Below, in pieces: positions 56,509 to 64,000 of a stretch of DNA of 64,000 bases. Origin of the DNA: Mycoplasma miroungigenitalium (lineage in GTDB: Bacteria > Bacillota_I > Bacilli_A > Mycoplasmatales > Metamycoplasmataceae); the NCBI RefSeq assembly GCF_013008635.1, contig NZ_CP053096.1:682001-746000 (forward strand), given 5' to 3'. The notes under the pieces are model-generated. The model searched no databases. It saw only the letters and a list, made by a program, of their open reading frames with translations, and was not told where the DNA came from. Within the stretch, counting starts at the first letter, position 1. Each line of letters starts with the position of its first letter. The position numbers and the translations under genes are program-made.

Positions 56509-56944
56509 CTTCAATAAAGTTTTCCAAGTAATTATATTCTGTAAGGATTCTTCCTTTTCCGAAGGTTGAAGCCCCAAAAATCATTACTTTATTTTGTTCT
56601 AAAACTAATCTTGGTTCATAATCTTTATTTTTAGTTTTATTGATACTAGGCGATTCTATTCTTTCAATATTTCTAATCGAGTATAAAGCATGTTTGTATT
56701 CATTTAAATTTTGTTCCATTTGCTTAGGTAATTCGCCAGAAGATAAAGTTGCAATAATAAAAAACAATTTTTGCTTATTACCATGTAATTTAATTAATCG
56801 ATCAATTACATTAGCAATCATGAATGTTTTACCACTACCGGTGGGCGCTTTAAAATAAATCGATGATTTATTATTTAAATCACATTTTTCAACTAATTCT
56901 TTAACTGCTCTAGCTTGGACATCCGATAAATTAATTGCCGCCAT
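54449..56944 (-). CDS. res: Type III restriction endonuclease subunit Res
   Basis: 831 aa. SF2 helicase motor: Walker A FKAPTGSGKTF near 33, motif II YIRDESHHGG, motif III KMTATPP, and motif VI QTLGRIKRNP. C-terminal PD-(D/E)xK nuclease: FPDIVIKYGKHQIIIEVK. Cuts DNA with the Mod subunit encoded immediately upstream. ATG 56944 has AAGGAA eight bases upstream and overlaps the end of mod by 14 bp. The frame is continuous through many TGA-Trp codons. Confidence 0.93.
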
Positions 56945-58623
56945 TTTCATTTTCCTTATCAGTATCAAGAGGTTTTAAAGACATTAGGTCAAAATAAAGT
57001 TGCTTTTCAAATTTTGTAAATGTTGTGATTCCATTGTCTTGTAATTCGTCAATTAATGTTTGCTTGATTAATTCATTATTAACATTGTCATCGAAAAGTT
57101 TTGTATCAAAATATTCAATGTTAAAAACATTAAGATTTTGCTTATAAGGTTTATTCTTTTCTAGTCATTTAAATGATTCTTCTTTTGTACCTTTACCATT
57201 ATTTATTCTATAAAGTCTTTCATAAGTTACATCATATGCTATGTTATTTTCATTATTAGTAACTAATGTAAAAGTTCTATTTCCACCATCTTCTCTGTTT
57301 AATTCCATAACAGCGTGACCTGTGGTACCAGAACCAGCGAAGAAATCAAGGACGCGTGAATTGTTATTAAACATCTTCAATATGTGCTTAATTAATTCTA
57401 TTGGCTTTGGATTGGTAAAATTTATTTCAACTTCTCTGTTTATTCTCGAGCCTAATGAAGAAGAAATGTTTTCAATAATTGATTTATTTCCAACAAATTT
57501 AAAATTCCTCTCATCAAGATAATGAAGTGTATAAGTTCCATCTTTTTTTGTTTTAACCACGACTTTCTCTTTGTTACGCAAGAAATTGTCTATATTTCAC
57601 TTTCAACGTAAAATATAATTGCCGGTTTTAGGAGGTCTAATAATTGTGTAACCTTGTTGCAATAGTTCTTTATTGTCCTTATAAATATTAATATCATTTG
57701 AAGTTTTTGCTTTTTCTAAATCGTAATCATGCAATGGTATTAAATCACCTGTGGATTTATTTCAATAAACAGTGTAACCCATTTTATACCTATTGTTAAG
57801 TCTTCCGCCTTCAGTATTACCCAGTAATAGAGAGAAACTTTTTCCTGATTTATTATCTATTTTGTTTTTAATTAATTTGGTTTGGCTTTTATTCTTTGAG
57901 AAACAAATAATATATTCATGATTACTTTCAATATAAACTGCGTCATTTTGAGAATTATGTTTTTTTCAAACAATACTTGAAACAAAATTCTCCTCCCCAA
58001 AAATTTCGTCCATTAATACTTTTAAATAGGCTTGTTCAGTATCATCAATTGATACAAAAATAACCCCATCTTCTTTCAATAGGTCTTTTGCCATTCTTAA
58101 ACGCTCGCTCATCATATTTAGTCAACCAGTACGACTAAATTTATCACGATAAATAAATTTTGAAGCTGCGATATCATCTTTTTCGCCATTTTTTAAACTA
58201 TTTCCATCGCTTAAAGATGATTCGGTATTATAAGGAGGATCGATGTAAATTACATCGTAAAATGCATTGGTGTCGCTAGCGACTCTCTCTCTCTATCACT
58301 AATAGATTCTTTAAAGCATCATAGTTTTCACCAATAATTAGAGTATTTTCAAATTCTTGGTGATTTAACATATCATTAATAAATGATTTTTCATTATCTT
58401 TTTTAAGTAAAGCTAAAGCTGTGTTTTTGCAAGCTGGTGCTTCATCGAAAACAAAACCAATTTTTACTCTTTTAATTAAAAATTGATATACATCTTGTAA
58501 ATCTTTTTCATCTGTTCTTTTTAAGATATTAATTATTAGATCTTTTTGGTCTTGATTAATATCGTGTTTTGATATTTCATTTATTTTATTAATATAATCA
58601 TTTAAGATTAATTCTTTGTTCAT
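56931..58623 (-). CDS. mod: Type III DNA methyltransferase Mod, out of frame at an (AG)6 tract
   Basis: N6-adenine methyltransferase. The N-terminal 115 codons ([20 protein letters not shown]...) end at VIERESR-TAG. The rest is in another frame: [11 protein letters not shown] (catalytic DPPY), then [15 protein letters not shown] (SAM-binding), and so on to TAA at 56931. The beta-class order (DPPY before FAGSG) fits Mod. The junction is an (AG)6 repeat at 58283-58294. With seven, four or ten AG units the frames join as [17 protein letters not shown]... giving 564 aa. So the gene is phase-variable, OFF in this copy. AAGGAG precedes ATG 58623. Confidence 0.9.
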
Positions 58624-58667
58624 ATTTTCTCCTTATTAATACATCAGCTATTTTTTAGCTAATTAAA

Positions 58668-58673
58668 ATTATA
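58668..58673 (-). promoter_or_regulatory. -10 box of mod-res
   Basis: Minus-strand TATAAT about 45 bp before the mod ATG; a small inverted repeat AGCTA/TAGCT (58646-58660) lies in the leader. From 58680 to 59040 I see no gene. Confidence 0.5.
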
Positions 58674-59049
58674 TTAAAATGAGTGCGCTTTGGGAATATA
58701 TTTTAATTAGCGACGATAAATGCAAGGTGAAATAAATGACTATATAAAATAATTTAAAGATACAAAATGCTAAATATTTATTTACAAACCATTTTAGTAG
58801 CATTAGATATAAAAAAATGTGAGTTAAAGGAATTTTAAAATTTTGTATATGTTTAATTTTGAATTAATTCATACAAAACAACGTAAACAATGAATTAAGA
58901 GGCACAAACAAAATCAAAATCTGAATTACTAAAAACTTTTTACTTTTTAATAAAATTCCAAAAATTACTTTCTATTAGATATAAATAACTGATTAATAAA
59001 ATTGAAAAAACACTTTTTAATATAAAAAAACGCAAGATTACAAAAAAAG

Positions 59050-59165
59050 TGGTCTTGTTTTTTTGTTGAATTAAGACTTCTAAGTGCCTTATCAAGACCA
59101 GCAGTATGTCAACCAATTTCAACCGTAATACCTTTAATTCTACTTGCCACAAACTTCCAACTTTC
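59050..59165 (-). pseudogene. Phage tail tape-measure protein N-terminal fragment
   Basis: Minus-strand frame reading VASRIKGITVEIGWHTAGLD followed by KALRSLNSTKKQ. This matches the very characteristic start of siphophage tape-measure proteins (…IKGITVEIGGDTTGLDKAL…). Only about 40 codons remain; a stop precedes them and no continuation is visible. It is a relic of a prophage fragment from Firmicutes. Confidence 0.55.
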
Positions 59166-59274
59166 CTAAAAAATGGGCATAAAAAAATGTCCAACCATAA
59201 TTTGACTAGGCATAAAAAAGCACCTACAAAATGTAAATGTCTTAAGTTTGTTTTAGTTAAATTGCTTATTATTC

Positions 59275-59823
59275 TTAAAATTCGCCAAATTCATTAATAT
59301 TTTCATCTAAATAACGGTAAACTCTTTTTTGTTTATCTCGACAAAAAACACAGGATTAAACTTTTCATTACTAAAGCTTAAATCATTGTTAAGCAAGCTA
59401 CCGCTTACTAATCTTCTTGTGATTTTAAAAATTATGGTTAAATATCCATCAATTTCCAATATTTTTTACACTTTACACTCTATATTTATAGCGCACTTAT
59501 CTATAAGCGATGCATCTATAGTTTTAACAATTATATATTCGAGATTTAACTTTCAAAGTTTATCTATACCACTAAAAAATCCTGTACCTTCTATTTCTTT
59601 CATCGTGTATTTGCTTGAAATATTTACGCTAAATTCCATTTCTTTTTTATATTATTAGCTAAATTGCTTACATCAACAGTTGCTATTACTAACATATCTC
59701 CCAAACTATATGATGAAGATAATTTAGTGATATTATATCTAAATTTGCATCTTTACATCCTATGATTATAATCGGAAATGCATAATACAACTTTGTTGTT
59801 GATAATTCTTTCTTATTTGACAT
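59275..59823 (-). pseudogene. Flavin reductase-like protein, frameshifted
   Basis: Pieces in three minus-strand frames: MSNKKELSTTKLYYAFPIII at the ATG 59823, then LSSSYSLGDMLVIATVDVSN, then MEFSVNISSKYTMKEIEGTG and IIFKITRRLVSG, and RYLDENINEFGEF before TAA. The sequence resembles the flavin-reductase/FMN-binding split-barrel family (about 180 aa). At least three frameshifts and one in-frame TAA (KV-stop-KI) prevent function. The weakly coding plus-strand frame opposite it is not a gene. Confidence 0.55.
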
Positions 59824-59888
59824 TCCTGATTTTCGAATACATTCTTCTTAATTTGCATTTATTAATATTAAAACTATGAACAACTTAT

Positions 59889-60728
59889 CTAATTATTAAA
59901 AACTTCATCAGCAAGATTAATACAAGAATCAATCACTTTATCCCAATTTGTATCCTTAACAAAAAATGATTGTTTTTCGAAGTTAGTCCATGCTTTTCGC
60001 ATGATTTCACTTTCTTTAACATCTACTAAAATCTGTTTATAATCCTTCAACACATCTAGCGTTCCTCTTTTAGTGGCTGTTTTTATAACTGCTTCATGCA
60101 ATACCTCAATTGAATAGTCGTTTCCCCCTGTTATTAGAAAAATATCGTAGAAATCTCTCATTCTAGTATTAGCTGTTGATCTCGCTATCATGGTTTCTAA
60201 TTTTTCTGCTAACAAGGTCTCTATGTTATATGTGAGTAATGAGATATATCTATCTTCAAACATTAGGAAATATTTGTATTCTATTGCTCTTGGTGTAATA
60301 GCGTCTCCCGTTGATAAATCTATTTTTATTGCTTGTCTAATTTTCTCAAAATACCCATCAATGCTAAATCTAATACCTGGATAGTCATGTTCTTCCATAA
60401 TTAATGCACTATTAACCATCTTAAAAGTAACGCCATCAGCAAGATCGGCACTCATAATATTTTCTACTATGTTTCTAGCTTCCGTCTCGCTTAGAGTTAG
60501 ACTTTTAACTGTGGTGTCAATATCCATTGTTGCCCTCGTATCAAGACCAACAAGTGATGACACAAGGATTCCACCTTTAACAATAAAATTGTTTTTATAA
60601 TCAGACCTAGAAACCCTTTCCAAGAAACGCTCCATAAAGAAATTCCGAAGATAAACCTGCGATTTCTTGCTATCCCCACCAGTTAGATTATTTATTTTAT
60701 CTTTTAACTGTCTTGAACTCGTTATCAC
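59889..60728 (-). CDS. abiEii: AbiEii nucleotidyltransferase toxin
   Basis: 279 aa. Toxin half of the type IV toxin-antitoxin system AbiE; a DNA polymerase beta-like nucleotidyltransferase domain. FIVKGGILVSSLVGLDTRATMDIDTT contains the GG and the D-x-D catalytic motif (MDIDTT); EKLETMIARS and RMRDFYDIFLI are also family blocks. The start is GTG 60728 (MITSSRQLKD), which overlaps the antitoxin end. Its Trp codons are TGG, and G+C content is visibly above the surroundings, so recent acquisition is likely. Confidence 0.88.
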   Translation of the reverse strand: MITSSRQLKDKINNLTGGDSKKSQVYLRNFFMERFLERVSRSDYKNNFIVKGGILVSSLVGLDTRATMDIDTTVKSLTLSETEARNIVENIMSADLADGVTFKMVNSALIMEEHDYPGIRFSIDGYFEKIRQAIKIDLSTGDAITPRAIEYKYFLMFEDRYISLLTYNIETLLAEKLETMIARSTANTRMRDFYDIFLITGGNDYSIEVLHEAVIKTATKRGTLDVLKDYKQILVDVKESEIMRKAWTNFEKQSFFVKDTNWDKVIDSCINLADEVFNN

Positions 60729-61327
60729 AAAACCACCTCCAAATATCCCCTAACAATATCTTGAATATTAAACTCTTTAGCATACCTCATAAGTTTGGAA
60801 ATATTTTTATCTGCTCTAGATAAATAATTCTTTCATGCAGTAGAATAAATCTGAACATCAGTCTTATCCTTATTCCTTACTAAATCACACACGCTTCGCT
60901 CTAAATCATAAACTTTTACATCATGGCCAAAAGCTGTCTGAATAACACTTTGCCCCAGTTCATATTTTTCTTCATCTAACTGATATACACGAATATTCTT
61001 TTTTCTAAGATGCGTAGCATTATATCCTGCTTTTACTGTCACGCTAATATCCAAAGGTTCTCTATCCATCAGACTATGCAAGTACAGAGCTGTTTCATGC
61101 GAAAAAACCGCTCGAGGATTAGAATTAGAAATAACATATAACTCGTCATCCCAAGCATCTGGTAACTTATATAAACCCTGCGTTATGCGAACAAGGTTAT
61201 TTTTCCTTTTGAAAGTTGTTAAAATAGTAGAAGACACACCCTTACTAAGAGCTAGTGAAGTATCTAAATAACCATTATTCTCATCAACTATTTTCATTAA
61301 TAAATCTTGATAACTCACAGTATTCAC
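60722..61327 (-). CDS. abiEi: AbiEi antitoxin (winged-helix transcriptional regulator)
   Basis: 201 aa. N-terminal winged helix (LLMKIVDENNGYLDTSLALS and GVSSTILTTFKRKNNLVRIT), then the AbiEi_4-type body with FSHETALYLHSL and VYDLERSVCDLVRN. Represses the operon and neutralises AbiEii. The start is GTG 61327 or GTG 61318. The end reads VVL-TGA-TAA: TGA, the likely original stop, overlaps GTG of the toxin gene (GTGA); in code 4 it is Trp and the protein ends one codon later at TAA. One further internal Trp (STAWKN) is TGA. Confidence 0.88.
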
Positions 61328-61332
61328 TTTCC

Positions 61333-61369
61333 TTTCACGCTCTATATTCTAACATAAAGGAGCGTGAAA
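61333..61369 (-). promoter_or_regulatory. AbiE promoter/operator inverted repeat
   Basis: Perfect 10-bp inverted repeat TTTCACGCTC / GAGCGTGAAA, spaced 17 bp, directly in front of abiEi. A -10 like TAGAAT (61346-61351, minus) lies between the arms, so a bound regulator would cover the promoter. AbiEi homologues are known to bind such inverted repeats. Confidence 0.65.
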
Positions 61370-61377
61370 TAAAAGTT

Positions 61378-61783
61378 TTAGTATGAAACTTTTTTGCAGG
61401 AACAACTTATTAGAACTTGTCAAAAATTTTTAGCTTCTTCTTTCTTATCTTTCTTAGGTTTTTCATTAGTTATTTCATAATATCTTTTTGCTATCTCAAT
61501 TAGATCATTTCTATCAAAAATATCTCAATCAAAATTTGGTTCTTTTCTAGGTATTTCTGAGCCCGTTTTTCTATCTTTGCCTTTTTTTGGTTAATAATTT
61601 TTCTTTCATTCCTAAATTATAATATTTAATTATTTTTGCAATTTTCCTTGCGAGATGTTTTCTCTTAACAAACTTTGTTTTTGGAGAAATATTTCAAAAT
61701 GCTTTTATAGCTTCTGACTTTCCATATTTTGGGTAAACCTCAAATATGAAATCAAACTCTTCCATTTTTAAATGTCTTGACAT
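61378..61783 (-). pseudogene. Frameshifted small protein (possible phage replication-type C-terminal domain)
   Basis: ATG 61783 has AAAAGGATTA upstream. The first frame reads MSRHLKMEEFDFIFEVYPKY and GKSEAIKAFWNISP to TAG. Beyond an A7 run the other frame carries GKDRKTGSEIPRKEPNFDWD and IFDRNDLIEIAKRYYE to TAA at 61378. An A6 run would join both (134 aa). The YPKxxGKxEAxKAW pattern recalls phage/element replication proteins, a weak resemblance. W is TGA, so it is adapted to this host. Confidence 0.5.
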
Positions 61784-61854
61784 ATTCAATAATCCTTTTC
61801 AGTTTTTATTTTTTAATTTTTGGTGGGGTATCCCACCACTAATGGTTGTGTACG

Positions 61855-61884
61855 AAAAATTAACACTTTGCAATGTTAATTTTT
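61855..61884. terminator. Hairpin downstream of second res copy
   Basis: Perfect stem AAAAATTAACA / TGTTAATTTTT with an 8-nt loop, usable in both directions; it can end the res copy 2 transcript. A second hairpin GGTGGG / CCCACC with loop GTAT lies at about 61822-61837. Confidence 0.65.
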
Positions 61885-61907
61885 GTTGTCCACCTTTATA
61901 GTTAATG

Positions 61908-64000
61908 TTAATTTTTGCTATTTTAGTTAATTCTTAAAAACTAATTATTATCTAATTTATCAATGACATCAAACATATCCTTAAAAAGATTTTCTATAGC
62001 AAGTCCTTTTTTGTCAAATGTGCCATCATTAATTTTGTCATTGAATAACTCATTTGTGCTTGCACCTTCAAAAGTTATTTCCATTTTTCCGCTTTTTTTG
62101 CTTTGAGAATCTTCTTTTTTAACTTTGCAGACCAACAAAGTCAAAGGCGATAAAATAAAACTATTATCCAATTGGTCATCAATATAAGCACGATATGCTT
62201 CTATAATTTTTTTAGTCTTCTCTTTATCATAGTCTTTAGTGGCGTCTTTAACTTCAATAATAATTTGATGTTTACCATATTTAATTACAATATCTGGGAA
62301 TGAGTTTTTAATATCATAATCTTTACTATAGTATTCATAATTTACGCCGTGTAAGGTTGGGTTTTTAGTTCAAATTTTTACTTTATTATAAAAATCTTCA
62401 GCATCATTCTTGTATTTTTCTTTAAACACATTTTTTAATGCGTTTAAAATAATTTCTTCATTATGGCTATCTAAATAGTGTTTATATTTTTCTTTTTCGT
62501 TAACAAAATATGTATTTTGATATGCGTAATTTAATTTCACTTCATCGAATTCATTGTCAAATGCAATATGTAAGTCACTATTTATTCATTGATACTCATT
62601 GCCTGGTAATGAATTTTGTTTAGATAATATAAATTCTTTTTCTTGTACGGTTTTTTTGTATTTATTCATTTGTTCTTTATGAATTTGTTTAATTTGACTA
62701 ATGTAAAGATACGAAATTACAAACCAAACCAAATTAGCCGAAATATATTCAGGCTTATTTGGGTCGTCTAAAAATGTTGATTTTATTCACCCATTAATCT
62801 TGAATTTTGTTGCATCAATAAAATAAGCTTTGTTTGTATCTAAAAAATTTTCAATATATAACTCTAATTCAATTGAATTGGTTATTTTATCTTGATCATT
62901 AATTTTTCTAAAGTTTTCATTTTTATCGTTTTTCAATAATTCTGCTTTGGGAGCTAAATAATGATATTCCCTAAAATGTTGTTGAAGTGCATTACATTCT
63001 TCAAGGATTTCTTTTTTGGATAAAACACCAATAAGTTCATCATTATATGCATTAGTATTTGATACCTTTTTTAATAAATTTCTATTTATGCTTCCTTTAT
63101 AAAATGAAGTTAAGCCATTATAATCTTGCTTTCATTTCTCCTGCAATTCATAATAACTTCATTCTCTTTTCTTTTCTTCAAAGTTTGAATAAAACCAATA
63201 TTTATTAGCAATTGAATTTTCAAACAATTGATCATCATTATCAACAAAATAATTAGGATTAGGATTTCTTTTTATTCTTCCCAATGTTTGAATATTTAGG
63301 TTTTCAGACGAAACATTTCTTAATTGAACGAGCATACACGCTCTTGGAATATTTCAACCAGTGGCTGGACCTACTTTAAAAATAATGCAATCAACACCAG
63401 AATTATTTCTAGATATCTTTTTTAGAGAAACTTCTTCCTTAATACTACTGGTATTTTGATCTACTTTATCCCCGCTGAAATATTTAACCCAAGTTAAATT
63501 ATTTTGTTCAAGTATTTTGATAATTTCTTTTATGTTTTGTTCAAAATTTTCGTCTTTTTCCGTTTTGTCTTTTACTTGAATTAGCATTGCTGGATGAATA
63601 TTAATTAATGATGGTTCTAACTCAGCATTGCCATATGCTTTTTTGATTTCTTTGAATTTTTCACATGCTTTTTGTAATAAATCAAAGTCGCTAATTTCTT
63701 CTAAGAATTTATCAACTTTAAAATCATTTCTTTTTGCTTCTGTTTTAATTAATTTAATTGAATCTGTTTGTAATTCTTTTTCGGTTATTACTACTTGATT
63801 TTGAGTTCTCGGCGGTGTAGCTGTCATTTTAATAATATATTGAGCAGCTTTTTGAATCAAGGCTTCAAAATGCTTTTCATTTTGTTGATCTTTATTTTTT
63901 AAGTCATTTCTATCAATATCAACAAAATTGTTTTTAACCTCACCCCCGTGGTGCGATTCATCTCTAATATAGATTAATTTATAGCCTTCATTTTTAATCT
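61908..64000. repeat. Long direct repeat, copy 2 (res gene), runs off the window
   Basis: Same sequence as 54416-56508 in the same orientation. Starts at TTAATTTTTGC and continues to the window end. Outside the left edge the two copies differ completely, so the breakpoint is sharp. Confidence 0.95.
61941..64000 (-). CDS. res: Second type III restriction endonuclease subunit Res (5' part outside window)
   Basis: Near-identical paralogue of the Res at 54449; about 686 codons are visible, including DESHHGG, KMTATPP, LGRIKRNP and PDIVIKYG...IIIEVK, and ending DKLDNN-TAG. Frame is intact through the visible part. A mod gene should lie just upstream (beyond 64000). The pair would provide a second type III system or a recombination partner for mod. 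Copy differences are a few silent or conservative changes. Confidence 0.9.

Noticed and set aside
56640-56858. Plus-strand OR of 72 aa over res
   Set aside because: Shadow of the Res helicase domain on the opposite strand.
59329-59658. Plus-strand ORF of 109 aa
   Set aside because: Antisense to the flavin-reductase pseudogene; no ribosome binding site and weak composition.
60497-60679. Minus-strand ORF of 60 aa
   Set aside because: Another frame of the AbiEii gene; no supporting signal.
1-64000. CRISPR array or insertion sequence with terminal repeats
   Set aside because: No repeat-spacer array was seen; the only transposase-like gene is ICE-associated and no IS ends were found.

Overview
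The window is from a Mollicute with genetic code 4 (TGA = Trp). Almost every long gene reads through in-frame TGA codons at plausible Trp positions, the DNA is very AT-rich, lipoproteins and ABC transporters are abundant, and the ICE genes resemble those of ruminant mycoplasmas. This points to the Mycoplasma bovis/hominis side of the genus (Mycoplasmopsis/Metamycoplasma); the species cannot be named from the sequence alone. Most reading frames had to be rebuilt by joining segments across TGA.

Layout. 1-6117 (-): a BMP-type nucleoside ABC importer (lipoprotein, ATPase, two permeases, the last cut by the window edge). 6428-7669 (-): infC-rpmI-rplT with an attenuator-type leader and an ATT start for infC. 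7963-9121 (-): a small acidic protein and TmcAL. 9224-9307: tRNA-Leu(CAA). 9403-10275 (-): a four-helix membrane protein. 10432-20022 (+): an oligopeptide (Opp-like) ABC operon preceded by two attenuators in tandem, the second a lysine riboswitch with its own terminator. 20144-29080 (-): a lipoprotein/nuclease/ABC importer operon that probably degrades nucleic acid at the surface and imports the products. 29365-32864: a lipoprotein, a membrane protein with pgsA, a small membrane protein and tmRNA.

33116-43638 is a degraded mobile region: a lipoprotein pseudogene, an ICE transposase-like gene, and a run of conjugation genes (lipoprotein with a frame-shifted signal peptide, TraE/VirB4 ATPase, polytopic and VirB2-sized membrane proteins) without a visible TraG/VirD4 gene. 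43761-54313 returns to housekeeping: YwaF-like protein, ffh, an acetyltransferase, a YdbC-like protein, tsaD-tsaB-tsaE, tuf, aspS, a prolyl iminopeptidase and an unknown protein.

54416-64000 is a defence island. It holds a type III restriction-modification system whose mod gene is switched out of frame by an (AG)6 tract, a second nearly identical res gene 7,492 bp away and running off the window, and between them fragments of a phage tape-measure gene, a flavin-reductase pseudogene and an AbiE toxin-antitoxin pair. The AbiE pair still carries the mark of a standard-code donor: its ancestral TGA stop is followed at once by TAA.

The most interesting signals are the tandem leader/lysine riboswitch in front of the Opp operon, the AG-tract mod switch, the duplicated res genes around imported cargo, and the code-conflict stop in AbiE.
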